The notes under the pieces: generated by a model | What the model was told of the DNA's origin: nothing | Database searches by the model: none | The model's input: only the letters and a program-made list of their open reading frames with translations | Translations under genes and position numbers: made by a program | NCBI GenBank assembly: GCA_964405435.1 | Contig: CAYOOD010000040.1 | Coordinates: 1 to 64,000 of the forward strand | DNA: 64,000 nucleotides | From: DVEG01 sp964405435 | GTDB lineage: Bacteria > Cyanobacteriota > Cyanobacteriia > Cyanobacteriales > Oscillatoriaceae | Reading direction: 5' to 3' | Part shown: positions 19,051 through 28,391 of the stretch, piece after piece | Layout of the letters: each line of letters opens with the position of its first letter | Numbering within the stretch: position 1 is the first letter of the stretch

Positions 19051-19734
19051 TTAATTGCCAGAATTGCCCGCACTTTTGCGGCGGCGAGAGAGGGCGATCG
19101 CCCCAGCAACCACTCCCAAACCGATCGTGCTTGCCGGCTCTGGAATTGCCCGCCGTTGCTGCTTGGATGCCCTGATAACAAAGTCTTGGTAATCATAGAC
19201 GGGTTGGCTACTTCGCCTGTACAAACCATCCTCTGCTCCTATAAACACAACCTGAAAACCTGACACAATTTTGGATTGTGACTGTCCGATATAATCCTCT
19301 GAGGTTGTGGTGTAGGTGTAGCTGTCTTCTACTGCTTTAAAGAGGGAATAGAGCGAACTTCCGTCCCAAAAACCGAGTTTATATTGTTTCTTGGCGTCAA
19401 AAGTAAAGCTAGATGAGCAGTTCAAGATCGTGTTGCCGCAAGTTCCCAGCCAGTCCGTCTGCTGCTGATTGGTTTCTGAAGGGTAAGTATCCCAACCTTT
19501 CGTTTCTGCAAATAGAGATGTGAAAGCATTTTTGGCCACATCCAAAACGCCAAAATTTGACTGGTTCCTGTTGTGGGTTTCAATTAAGGTAAAATCGACG
19601 GTGGTTGTCGCGTCAAAGACGCCCGTTTCTAGGGAAGTTCTGAGAGTAGCAGCCAGCGAGCGATCGCCTGTTATGCCAACTAGAGCGATTGCTGCTGCAA
19701 CAGAAACGAGATTGTGAACGTGCTTGCAATTCAT
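19051..19734 (-). CDS. PEP-CTERM sorted surface protein
   Basis: About 227 residues from MNCKHVHNL. Signal peptide with hydrophobic VAAAIALVGI and an Ala-type cleavage site (SLAA). The mature part is polar and Thr/Ser-rich with three Cys residues. It ends with the exosortase recognition tripartite signal: IPEPAST, a hydrophobic helix (IGLGVVAGAIAL) and a basic tail SRRRKS. Such proteins are exported and anchored by exosortase/EpsH. The longer frame to 19818 adds a non-signal leader, so I use the internal ATG. Confidence 0.85.
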   Translation of the reverse strand: MNCKHVHNLVSVAAAIALVGITGDRSLAATLRTSLETGVFDATTTVDFTLIETHNRNQSNFGVLDVAKNAFTSLFAETKGWDTYPSETNQQQTDWLGTCGNTILNCSSSFTFDAKKQYKLGFWDGSSLYSLFKAVEDSYTYTTTSEDYIGQSQSKIVSGFQVVFIGAEDGLYRRSSQPVYDYQDFVIRASKQQRRAIPEPASTIGLGVVAGAIALSRRRKSAGNSGN

Positions 19735-19818
19735 ATACTTTTTTGCACCCCGATCGCTTATCAACTGGTTCTTCACAAAGTCTCGGCACATTTCGCGACT
19801 GAGTTTCACCGCTGACAA

Positions 19819-20308
19819 ACACCCTAAAAATTAGCTATAGCTTCCGTCAGGTTGTCTCCGTAAAACTACGCAATTTGCCGTTTGATTGAAAATAATTATA
19901 ACCTCAATGACTCTACCATTGCGGAAAAAATTATCCGCAACTGACGATATATGCGTGATTTTACTGATGTTTATTCTAACCATCTGCGGGAAAACCTGCA
20001 AGGGCTTGTTACATTTCTTAACAATTTTGCGAAAGCTGTTTCAGTATTTACCAGGGGATGTAAAAATTTTGTTAATTCACAGGATCGAGGCAGCAGACGC
20101 CATTAAGTATAATTGCTCAGACCAAGCAACGCTGGCGCAGCCGGAGAGCGATCGCCTTAACTGTCAAGCTGCCAGCCGGGATTGGGGGATTAGGGGATTG
20201 GAGGGTCGAGCTCGTTCGATCTCGTTACCAGGCTGAGCCTGGTAACGAATGAGAGGAGGCTTCGCCTCCAGAGGGAATGAAAGCAAATCAATTAGAAACG
20301 CTGTAGAG
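19819..20308. other. intergenic with repeats
   Basis: Roughly 490 bases between two leftward genes. An AT-rich segment (19880-20080) is followed by the GTTACCAGGCT palindrome at 20221-20249 and a GGAGGCTTCGCCTCC hairpin at 20255-20269. No convincing coding region. Confidence 0.5.
20221..20269. repeat. GTTACCAGGCT palindrome plus GAGGC hairpin
   Basis: CTCGTTACCAGGCTGAGCCT-type hairpin followed by GGAGGCTTCGCCTCC. Same family as at 5113, but with TTACC/GGTAA compensating changes in both arms, which shows selection or recent origin as a folded unit. Confidence 0.65.
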
Positions 20309-22531
20309 TTAACACCGCTTAACTTTTCTGACATGATTACCATTAACTTTCATAATGGTAACTTCTACCACATCGCCTACTTTAATGGAGAGGTTGCGAT
20401 CGTACACTTCCTCAACTGAAGGACATTCCGATCCTTCAATTTGGTAAATAATTTTAGTTTTCACTTCGGTTTTCTTCCCTTTGTGAACTTCTGTAGCCGA
20501 CACTTCCGTGACAGTGGCTTCAACGACTTTGCCCTCTAAAAATGAACTAGATGAATTTTTTTTTAAGTTTGGTTTTGGTTTGGGATGTTGTGGTAAGTTA
20601 CCTTTCTCCACAGTAGGAGGTGAGGGGGTTTGATTGTTTGGCAGAGAAATTCCCATAACCTGCAAAGGTATAGGCAAAACCCGCCGCGCTTTATATTCAT
20701 TTGGATCGTTTCCCAGACGGGGTTGTTTCTGACGGTCGATCTCCATATATCGAGTTTTTTCCCGATCTGGCCCTGGCCACTGTAGCATAGCAAGGAGCGT
20801 CTGAATTCTTGGAATATCGCTGAATTTTCCCGTAAGTTCAAGCTGTTCGAGCATGTATTTTTCAAAACATGCCTTATACTGTGGTTCAGCTTCGAGCTTC
20901 TCGGTACTTTCCCAGGTATCGCCATTAAATAGCTGGGTGTATCGTTGAGCGCGATCGCTCAGATACAGCTTGCTTTCAATTTTGACTGCTCCCATACCCA
21001 GCGGCTTGCCCATCCCCAGCGAGAGACGGTAGCGATCGTCTGCCGCAATATCGAGAACCCACATCAAAGCCCCCAACTCAACAGCGCTCAAATTTTCAAA
21101 GTCAATGGTAAACTTAAACGCAACCCCTGCCATAATTGGTTTAATCTTAGTTGTTTGAGTGTCTGAGGCGTTCTTATGATTTTCATGTCGAATCGAAGGC
21201 GAACTTCCCTTATGCCAGTATAACTTGTGACCTCGAATCACGGTTTCTGTACCCGGTTGACTGGCATAGTGTTTGAGTTCCTCCTTAACCGAGCTAGTTT
21301 GGACTAGATAGTGCTGAAAAGTCGTCGGTTTGGGACTGGCTAGAATTTTAGGGACGATCGTTCCCTGCTCCAGAACTTTCGTGCAAGTTGCATCGCTAAT
21401 GAAAACACGCCCCGCCCGACTTTGTTCTTTTCCTTCCGGTTGCTTTTCGCGTCGGACAAATCCAAAAATCGCATCAGCGATGTCAATTCTAGATTCCTTT
21501 CGTAAATTTTCAGGGATAAAATCATAGGGAGAACGCTTGTAGGGCAAGCGAAACATCATGGCGTGTCCCAAAAAGACTAATTTACCTTTCTCCAGAAGAT
21601 AAAAAAGGGGTTGCATGTGTTTCAGAATGCCAGTTTCCCCCACTATTTCTTTCTGTCTGTCGGTTAATTGTTCTTTGTAGTCCTGAATGATTTCATCAGG
21701 AATTTCGATTTCACCATTTATATCCGGCAGTCCGAAAACAAACTCCATGTGTTTTCTTGGAGGTAGCGGACCTGTTTTTACTAAAACCCCATTCGTTGCA
21801 GCCTGAGAAGGCGTTGCCTTAGCATATCTCAGTTTGACTCCACCTTTGACTCTATCTTTGTTGTGAGTGTGAATTTTTAGCGGCTCAACCGTAACCGAGA
21901 TTTTTTTAGCATTTTGGCAATCATGCCAAGGCTCTAGATTATGGGGAATATCATTTTTTTCAATTCTGGCAAATGAAGCTCCTTGAACAATGGGTTTTGC
22001 GGGCTGAATATACCACTTGCCATTTTTTGGATCGATCGTCGCGTAGCCTGCTTGCATTAGAAACGAATAGCTATTATCCGCTTCTTTTTTCAAGAGGCGA
22101 TCTCGATATGTTTTTCCTAAAGAACTCGTGTCACCAACAGAACGGTAAACTAAAGCCCGATCTGTCACTCGATTTATCTTGCTGTAACTCACAATCTCTA
22201 CTAAAGTCCGCAGCATCCCCCGCAAGCTGCTGCCGGAAATAACCGGCTTCTGAGAAACCGGATCGGTGTAGAAAAATTCAGGTAAGTCTTTAGCTTTTAT
22301 TCCTTTCTGGAACTGTTCAAGGGTGAGCCCGCAGCGCGTATACAGCGGGGACGACGTGGTTAAAGTGCATTCAATTCTGCCAGTATGGCGATCGCGCCAG
22401 TAGCGGTCATTGTCCCGCAACTTGCCATTACACTCTAGTTGGGCGCTGACAACGCAATCGGGAAGCTCCACAAAATTGTAAGGCGCGATCGCTTTTCTTT
22501 CGTCCAGAACCTTATCTATCTGCTTTTGCAT
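20309..22531 (-). CDS. type III CRISPR RAMP protein, TIGR03986-like
   Basis: About 740 residues from MQKQIDKVLD. RAMP features: IECTLTTSSPLYTRCG and PVISGSSLRGMLRTLVEIVSYS near residue 95 (Cas7-type glycine/serine loop) and the late LSLGMGKPLGMGAVKIES, a glycine-rich RAMP motif. Large RAMPs of this arrangement belong to the TIGR03986 family of type III loci. After a low-complexity linker the last 75 residues (KVVEATVTEV...VGDVVEVTIMKVNG) look like an S1/TRAM-type OB fold, so RNA binding is likely. It is the last gene of the leftward operon and overlaps the preceding gene by 20 bases. Confidence 0.85.
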   Translation of the reverse strand: MQKQIDKVLDERKAIAPYNFVELPDCVVSAQLECNGKLRDNDRYWRDRHTGRIECTLTTSSPLYTRCGLTLEQFQKGIKAKDLPEFFYTDPVSQKPVISGSSLRGMLRTLVEIVSYSKINRVTDRALVYRSVGDTSSLGKTYRDRLLKKEADNSYSFLMQAGYATIDPKNGKWYIQPAKPIVQGASFARIEKNDIPHNLEPWHDCQNAKKISVTVEPLKIHTHNKDRVKGGVKLRYAKATPSQAATNGVLVKTGPLPPRKHMEFVFGLPDINGEIEIPDEIIQDYKEQLTDRQKEIVGETGILKHMQPLFYLLEKGKLVFLGHAMMFRLPYKRSPYDFIPENLRKESRIDIADAIFGFVRREKQPEGKEQSRAGRVFISDATCTKVLEQGTIVPKILASPKPTTFQHYLVQTSSVKEELKHYASQPGTETVIRGHKLYWHKGSSPSIRHENHKNASDTQTTKIKPIMAGVAFKFTIDFENLSAVELGALMWVLDIAADDRYRLSLGMGKPLGMGAVKIESKLYLSDRAQRYTQLFNGDTWESTEKLEAEPQYKACFEKYMLEQLELTGKFSDIPRIQTLLAMLQWPGPDREKTRYMEIDRQKQPRLGNDPNEYKARRVLPIPLQVMGISLPNNQTPSPPTVEKGNLPQHPKPKPNLKKNSSSSFLEGKVVEATVTEVSATEVHKGKKTEVKTKIIYQIEGSECPSVEEVYDRNLSIKVGDVVEVTIMKVNGNHVRKVKRC

Positions 22532-23099
22532 GGTTATTAAAATCCTCACTCCGTTTCAACGTGACAAGACGGCTGAGAAAAATTCGAGCGACACCTGACT
22601 CGTCATACTTAATGTAATGACGAACTTCTAATCGAACTGGACGGTGAAGCTTCTTTTTCTCCTCGCTAAAACAAATACCTGTTAGAGGAACCGCGTGCCG
22701 AAGTCCTTCGGAACCATCCGACAGCAGGGTAAATCCTTCTTTTTCTTCTCCCTTGGTTCCCCAGAGAATTTGCTCCTCTGAAATAAAATCTTTTCCAATG
22801 TCTCGAATCAGGCGCGATCGCCATTTTTTCTCGGCGCGCCAGAGCAAAATTTCTCCCGGTTCTCCAAAAATGCGGCACTGCTGGAGCGATCGCAAGCGCA
22901 GTGGGGGAAATTCCTGAAAGACTTGTTCGGCGGTAATCAGGCGATCGCCTTCAAAACGCCCCCAAATTACCCCATCTTCAGCATGAGCTAGCAGGTAGCT
23001 GAGTTGCCATGTTTTCGCCTGTTCTTCTATCCAGTCAACAAAAGTGCGATCGCTCTCTATTGTATCGCAAGAAATGTTCTCACACAATCCTTCAATCAT
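22512..23099 (-). CDS. csx19: CRISPR-associated Csx19-like protein (TIGR03984)
   Basis: 195 residues. The central block YLLAHAEDGVIWGRF and the following FPPLRLRSLQQCRIFGEPGEILLWR match the small TIGR03984/Csx19 family found in subtype III-D loci. Its role in the complex is unknown; a small-subunit or accessory role is often assumed. The gene lies between RAMP genes and overlaps the next one. Confidence 0.8.
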   Translation of the reverse strand: MIEGLCENISCDTIESDRTFVDWIEEQAKTWQLSYLLAHAEDGVIWGRFEGDRLITAEQVFQEFPPLRLRSLQQCRIFGEPGEILLWRAEKKWRSRLIRDIGKDFISEEQILWGTKGEEKEGFTLLSDGSEGLRHAVPLTGICFSEEKKKLHRPVRLEVRHYIKYDESGVARIFLSRLVTLKRSEDFNNHAKADR

Positions 23100-23107
23100 G
23101 CTGCCCC

Positions 23108-24535
23108 CTACCCAACAAATTTGCTGACGAAAGATTCTAAAGCTTCGGCATCGCTCACCCGCAATTTATCCCCTTCTTGTTCAATTGTCCAAATTTGCGT
23201 TTCCTTATCTGGCGCATATCTGCTCATCTCTGCACAAATTCCCTGCAACCTCCCTCGCCCGATACTGCTCTCCCCCCCGACAGGCAAGTCCCTCGTCCAC
23301 AAATCTTTCAGCAGGAGCAGCAGCAAGCCTATTTCAGCATCATCAGGCTGACGCAATTCTAACTCTAGGGTGACTGTGGCGCTGTCGTTGCTGAAAATCG
23401 GCTGTTCCTCAAACAAGGCTCCGTGATAAGCACCTCCCGTGAAGCGGTCGATCGCTATTCTATTTTGCACCAATTCCGTGCAATTGTCAATGATGCTTTC
23501 AGAAACGATTAGGCGGCTGGAATTCGCTTTTTTAGATGCTTCTTCTACCTCGCCGAATAAGTGAGCGATCGCCTCCTCGGATTTGCCCAGCGTTTTAACG
23601 ATGCGATCGGCGCGATGCCGCAGCACCCCGGCTAAACTCGTCCCGGATAAAACGAAAACGGGCTTGTCTTCTCCGTTGCGTTTTGATTTTAAGTGTACCA
23701 CATCAGGAGCAGCCTCAGTAGAATTCTGTCCCGAACGAATCAGCAAAGACCCCGCTAATTTAAAGGTGGCTTTCATCAAAAACCGCTCTCGCTTATCCGG
23801 ACAAAGTGTTTCTGGTTTGAGGATGTCGATAATTTTACCTTCGGCGGGAGGTTTGGCGTGCTGACTCACCCCCTCGCGTTCTAGAGTCAGCCATGCCAAT
23901 CTATCTGAATAATCGCTTAAATCGAATTGCCAGACTTGCCACTGTTCTACGCGACAGCGCCCAAATCCCCGGCGTTTTTTCATGCCGATGCTGATTTGTG
24001 AGGTTTCTAAGCCTTGGAGGGCGATCGCCAAAGCTTGCAGGAGCTTCTGTTTGTCAGCTCTCTCATCGACGAGCAACTCAAAACACAGGGGAAACTTTGT
24101 TCCAGCAGCCAGCAATTCTAAATCGTATTTGGCTTTATCTGCGGCTGTTCCGGTTTTGACGTTAATTTTGACGCCATCGCGCAGTTCTATCTGAGGAGTT
24201 TTATCGCTGAGAGAATCGCAGACAATCAGGGGACTTTGTTCGCCGTTTTCGTTCTGGCGAATGCTGCCAAATAGATACGTCGCTAAACTGTCTCCTTCTT
24301 CCGGTACTCCACAGCCATTCTCGTATTCGTGCAAGTGGTTTCGCAAGGCACCGGCAATTGAGGCACCGCTTAGGAGAGCGCGAGAACTAATGCTGTCGCG
24401 CAGGAGCATTAAATCAGTAGGACCCTCTGCATCGCCATTGCCTAAGCAGGTTGGCGAATCCAGCACTAAAGTGCCTTTGACGATGAGGCGATCGCGGATG
24501 CGCCGCTGGTTGCGATTTAACCGCTCATTACTCAT
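23108..24535 (-). CDS. double Cas7-like (Csm3-type) RAMP protein
   Basis: About 475 residues from MSNERLNRNQ. Two similar RAMP halves: the first has LDSPTCLGNGDAEG and LLSGASIAGALRNHL and GMKKRRGFGRCRVEQW; the second has LLIRSGQNST, FVLSGTSLAGVLRHRADR, RFTGGAYHGALFEEQP and GGESSIGRGRLQG. This is a fusion of two Csm3/Cas7-like subunits forming part of the type III backbone. Acidic residues near the start of each half are candidates for target-RNA cleavage. The start overlaps the stop of the csx10-like gene by eight bases (translational coupling). Confidence 0.87.
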   Translation of the reverse strand: MSNERLNRNQRRIRDRLIVKGTLVLDSPTCLGNGDAEGPTDLMLLRDSISSRALLSGASIAGALRNHLHEYENGCGVPEEGDSLATYLFGSIRQNENGEQSPLIVCDSLSDKTPQIELRDGVKINVKTGTAADKAKYDLELLAAGTKFPLCFELLVDERADKQKLLQALAIALQGLETSQISIGMKKRRGFGRCRVEQWQVWQFDLSDYSDRLAWLTLEREGVSQHAKPPAEGKIIDILKPETLCPDKRERFLMKATFKLAGSLLIRSGQNSTEAAPDVVHLKSKRNGEDKPVFVLSGTSLAGVLRHRADRIVKTLGKSEEAIAHLFGEVEEASKKANSSRLIVSESIIDNCTELVQNRIAIDRFTGGAYHGALFEEQPIFSNDSATVTLELELRQPDDAEIGLLLLLLKDLWTRDLPVGGESSIGRGRLQGICAEMSRYAPDKETQIWTIEQEGDKLRVSDAEALESFVSKFVG

Positions 24536-26096
24536 TCTCTTTCTCCTTTGTGGCATTTTTGGCGACAGCCAGAATCAACCGCAGGGTGTATTCCATCGCT
24601 AATTCATCCGTTAAACTGCACGTTTCACCGGCGAGGGTGACAGGTTCTATGTTGCCAATCCACTCGCTCGGTCGATCTAACCAGTCTTTGATTTGTTGCT
24701 TCAGGGATTTTCCTGCGTTGACTTTCGCGCGATCGAATTGTTCGCCAGCAGTGGACTTGAGCTGCGCTAACAAATCATCAAGGGGTTTTCGGCTGTTTTC
24801 ATTTAAAGCCCGTTGCGTCACTCCCATCAGTCGAGAAAGCTGGCTATTACTCATGCCATTGCGTTTGCGTTCTAACTTATTCGTTTCGATTTGAGATAAA
24901 AGATGTTGTTCTAATCTCTGGCGGAAGATTCTTTCCGCCATCTCCGCTGCTAACTTGCACGATTCTTTATGTTGCAGTTTAGGCTGTTTGCGTTGGCTTG
25001 GAGTTTCCTTTTCTGGTAATTTTGCATAAAACTGACTTTCTTCTGAACGCCAGTTCACCGCCACTCGTCCGAACCCTTCTACTCTCCTCTCTCCCAGCCC
25101 TTCTCGTTCTAATTCGAGAATCTGCTCGGCAGTTACCCGGACATTTTCATACACGAAGACGCTGCCGGCTGCCAGGGCTGGCACTTGCGGCAAAGGCAAT
25201 CCCCACTTGCGGTTAAATCCGCCAACAATGGTGCTGTTTGTATAGACATTTTCAGGTTTTTTTAGCTCGATTTCCAGCATTTCAGAAAGCGCTTGAGTAG
25301 GTGGAATGGCTGCTGGCTGTCCCCATTCATCGCGGAGAATCATATCGCTGAGGAGCGTGATGGTGAGATTGTCGCAGTTGGCTCGCTCTTCTGGTGCAAT
25401 ACCGATTTCATTCCAATCGTCGCGGGATTCTACGCCCTCAATCTTGACGTGCCCGTAACCGGCACTTCTCGATCCTCCCAACCACATGTCGGCGGGTTGC
25501 AGCAAATCTATGAAAGTTTGTTCGTCGGCTTCTTCGCAGAGGATGATTCCTTGAAATTTTTGCCGGCTGTCTGTGGCTTCATAGCGGAAGATTTCTCCCT
25601 CGTCTTCAGTGGAGCGCCCCTTGCTGCGATCGCGTGAATTGTGTACGTTTATCCGGCGCTTGACTGTATAAAACCTGACGTAACTTTCTTCTGCCCAAAA
25701 ATAGCCGCCGACAGACTTGGGAGATTTCAGCTCATCTTCTGCGGGTATTTCTATGCTGAAATCATAGACTGTAATGCCGTCACCTTCTTTTTTTAATTCT
25801 TCCCCTTTTTCCTTCCTCCAAGACAGCAGTGCTGGAAATGTCCGCTTTTCTTTCTGACTGCTGATATACGCATTCAAGTAACGGGCATTGCCATCAAAAA
25901 ATAAGCGCCTGACTGTTTCGTTATTGAGAATGTCAGCATCTTGCAGCCCATTGCGCTGCAGGTAGCGTCCAATCAGAGCGCCGCGAATCATGCTGCCTGG
26001 AATGTAGGGATAGGAAACGTCGCTGTTGGGATCGCCCTGAAAGGAAGTGGCTAAAAAAGGTTGTTGAGTGTGGATTGTAAATGCGATCGCTTTCAT
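24528..26096 (-). CDS. csx10: CRISPR RAMP protein Csx10-like (Cas5 group)
   Basis: 522 residues. N-terminal RAMP half: FTIHTQQPFLATSFQGDPNSD, YIPGSMIRGALIGRYLQR and LWLGGSRSAGYGHVKIEG-like glycine motif (MWLGGSRSAGYGHVKIEG near residue 212). The C-terminal part contains ERRVEGFGRVAVNW and a helical tail. The arrangement fits Csx10, the Cas5-like subunit of subtype III-D. It should cap the crRNA 5' handle. Coupled to genes on both sides. Confidence 0.82.
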   Translation of the reverse strand: MKAIAFTIHTQQPFLATSFQGDPNSDVSYPYIPGSMIRGALIGRYLQRNGLQDADILNNETVRRLFFDGNARYLNAYISSQKEKRTFPALLSWRKEKGEELKKEGDGITVYDFSIEIPAEDELKSPKSVGGYFWAEESYVRFYTVKRRINVHNSRDRSKGRSTEDEGEIFRYEATDSRQKFQGIILCEEADEQTFIDLLQPADMWLGGSRSAGYGHVKIEGVESRDDWNEIGIAPEERANCDNLTITLLSDMILRDEWGQPAAIPPTQALSEMLEIELKKPENVYTNSTIVGGFNRKWGLPLPQVPALAAGSVFVYENVRVTAEQILELEREGLGERRVEGFGRVAVNWRSEESQFYAKLPEKETPSQRKQPKLQHKESCKLAAEMAERIFRQRLEQHLLSQIETNKLERKRNGMSNSQLSRLMGVTQRALNENSRKPLDDLLAQLKSTAGEQFDRAKVNAGKSLKQQIKDWLDRPSEWIGNIEPVTLAGETCSLTDELAMEYTLRLILAVAKNATKEKENE

Positions 26097-26111
26097 GTTT
26101 TGGCACCCCTC

Positions 26112-26768
26112 CTATTTTCCGAAACGTTCGCAATACTCTTGCGAAATATCTTTCCCTGTCGCGTCGAGCAAGGTACACCGCACCCAACCCCTGCCGCGAT
26201 TTCTCCCACTTCCCACCCGTCGCAATGCCAGAGCGCAAACTGACAGCAGCGTTTTAGCATCGTCGGAGGGTTCGCTCTCGAAACTCAAGGGAGCCGTGAA
26301 TTCAAGTTCGCGCAATACGACGCGAGCCGATCGCAAACTTCCCTTGTCGGGCGTTCCTTTTTCGGAGTCGATCGCAGTTTGCCGGCGGATGGCAGTCAGC
26401 GATTCCAAAATATCTACTCGCGTTAATTTATTATCGAGCAATTTCATCTGATAGGCAACAGCTTCTCGCAAATCTTCCGGCAAGCAGGCATCTCCCACCT
26501 GCATCGACGAGATAGTTTCCCGGGTGCTGCCCGGTTTGCCAAACAATTTAGCAGCAACCTCTTGCCAACGCGGGCGAATTTCCTCTGGCAAAACGGCGAT
26601 TAAATTATCGCACTCTTCGCTGAGCAATCCTTTGAGAGTCCGTCCCCGCAAGTAGGGAAATCCGCAGCTATCGTGTTCGACTTCTTGGTCAACTAAACCG
26701 GCAACTCCATCCCCGCGCCCAAACGTCGTATCGCTCAAAAGTTTAATTTTCAGTTGGCAGACTATCAC
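26112..26768 (-). CDS. Cas7-like (Csm3-type) RAMP subunit
   Basis: 218 residues, a single RAMP domain: LLSDTTFGRGDGVAGLVDQEVEHD, PYLRGRTLKGLLSEECD, and the glycine-rich RRVGSGRNRGRGWVRCTL near residue 190. The acidic DQEVEHD stretch sits where Csm3 proteins place their RNase Asp. Belongs to the backbone with the double-Cas7 gene. Confidence 0.87.
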   Translation of the reverse strand: MIVCQLKIKLLSDTTFGRGDGVAGLVDQEVEHDSCGFPYLRGRTLKGLLSEECDNLIAVLPEEIRPRWQEVAAKLFGKPGSTRETISSMQVGDACLPEDLREAVAYQMKLLDNKLTRVDILESLTAIRRQTAIDSEKGTPDKGSLRSARVVLRELEFTAPLSFESEPSDDAKTLLSVCALALRRVGSGRNRGRGWVRCTLLDATGKDISQEYCERFGK

Positions 26769-26783
26769 CTCATCCTCCTTCCT

Positions 26784-28391
26784 TTATCTTAAAGGAAAAT
26801 AAAATTCCATTGCCTCAATGGCATCAAAATATCCGCATCGCCCCTCTGTCCAGCCTGTGGTTTTAAGAGCGCCTGCGTCTCCTCCTCCCGCGATTTCCGG
26901 CAAGTTTTCCAGCCTGTAGGCTTTGAGAAATTCTCTGGTTGCCTCTTTCCCCTGGCGCAATTTCTCCCGCAGCGCGATCGCCTTGTTGCGACGCCCTTTC
27001 CAGTCGGCATCCTCGTTAAATGCCCGGACGAGCCGAGTAAAGTTAGACCAAGTGCGCCACTGCTCATCCACTTCTTGAATTAAAACGGGGCGCATGGTCA
27101 AATCGCCGTCAGAGACTCGATACTCCCGCTGCCGAATTTCTCCGATTGTACCGGATAAGCCGCTGGCTGCAAAATGCCAGTCTATGGCTGACAATTTTTC
27201 AGCGTCCCATTGTGATTTTCCCTCGCGGAGAAAGGTTTTGCCACTGGCGCACAGAGCCTCACTCAAGTCATACGCTCTGGCGAAGGGATAGTGAGATTTG
27301 ACGATACAGACTCCAGCGCAAGCTGTTAAAACTTTGCCGTCTGCGACTTTTTGCTCTTGGAGGGATTGCAGGTAAATAGACGCCAATTCCAATCCCAATC
27401 TGCCGTCACACACGAAGGTGACGTCATCGCCTCCATAAATTAGCGGTCGAAACGGCAAATATTTTTTTCCGTCTTTTTTTTCAAAAAGTGGAAATTTTCC
27501 CGCGAGGTTGCCTTCGCCGTCAATTGAATCAACGAGGGTTTTAACAACGGTTTCTACTGCCTTCAACCCAGCTTGATTTACGCTTTCGGAAAGTTTTCGC
27601 ATGGCTTCGATATAGCCCCGATTGGGATTTTCGGGGTTTAATTCCCTTCCTTTCTGTCCATGCGCTTTGAAGCGATCGCCCATACTATTGCCGTCGGCAT
27701 GAACTACGGCAACGTAGCTGTTTTCATCCCTGGAGCGCCCCAGATAATCCATCCGGGAAGCGAAGTCATCGACTTTCCCGTCGAAATACGCTGAGAATTG
27801 CTCCTTCAGTTTTATACTAGAGTGCTTTGCGGCTTTCAGCTTTGCCTCAGTTTCTCTAGAAATAAAGTATTTATCTTGTTCGTCAGCATCCACATATCGA
27901 TCGCTGACGCCAACCGCCGGGAGCTGGGTAGACTGGCAAGTGGCTGTTACGCCTAAACCCAGCAGTGGCGCTGAGGGAATGCGGGCTCTTTTCTGGCGAT
28001 CTAGTTCATTCTTTATCAAGTCTTGCACGACTTCATACAAAGACTCATCCCAGCCGAATTCTTTATGAGCGGCAACCAGATTTAAACCCGGCGCTTCTTC
28101 CAAAATGCGCCGACTGAGCTGTTGAGTAAACTCTCGCGCCTCTGAGTGCGATCGAAAAATCAGCAGGGCATTGCCGCCGCCGGCGTAAACTAATTCAGCC
28201 AGTTGCCCGCTGCTTTCGATGGGTGCGTGCGGCTGAGTTACGCCCATTTTTTTTAAAGTCTCCTTTACCCAGCCATTGGTAGACTGAGCCACTAAATAGG
28301 AGGCTCCAATATTTTCTCCCAGGCGGTTGCTGTTGAAAATATACGGTTGAATGCCGGTTGTGTCGAGTACCGTTACTACATAGCTGCTCAT
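26784..28391 (-). CDS. cas10: Cas10-like protein without HD domain
   Basis: About 535 residues starting MSSYVVTVLDTTGIQPYIF. The C-terminal palm-type domain has VVHADGNSMGDRF and PLIYGGDDVTFVCDG, so the GGDD cyclase motif needed for cyclic oligoadenylate synthesis is intact. No N-terminal HD nuclease motif was found, so ssDNA cleavage is probably absent. Length is well below canonical Cas10 (about 750 or more). Proteins of this kind are commonly annotated as 'Cas10/Cmr2 second palm domain-containing'. Its start ATGA overlaps the CARF gene stop. Confidence 0.87.
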   Translation of the reverse strand: MSSYVVTVLDTTGIQPYIFNSNRLGENIGASYLVAQSTNGWVKETLKKMGVTQPHAPIESSGQLAELVYAGGGNALLIFRSHSEAREFTQQLSRRILEEAPGLNLVAAHKEFGWDESLYEVVQDLIKNELDRQKRARIPSAPLLGLGVTATCQSTQLPAVGVSDRYVDADEQDKYFISRETEAKLKAAKHSSIKLKEQFSAYFDGKVDDFASRMDYLGRSRDENSYVAVVHADGNSMGDRFKAHGQKGRELNPENPNRGYIEAMRKLSESVNQAGLKAVETVVKTLVDSIDGEGNLAGKFPLFEKKDGKKYLPFRPLIYGGDDVTFVCDGRLGLELASIYLQSLQEQKVADGKVLTACAGVCIVKSHYPFARAYDLSEALCASGKTFLREGKSQWDAEKLSAIDWHFAASGLSGTIGEIRQREYRVSDGDLTMRPVLIQEVDEQWRTWSNFTRLVRAFNEDADWKGRRNKAIALREKLRQGKEATREFLKAYRLENLPEIAGGGDAGALKTTGWTEGRCGYFDAIEAMEFYFPLR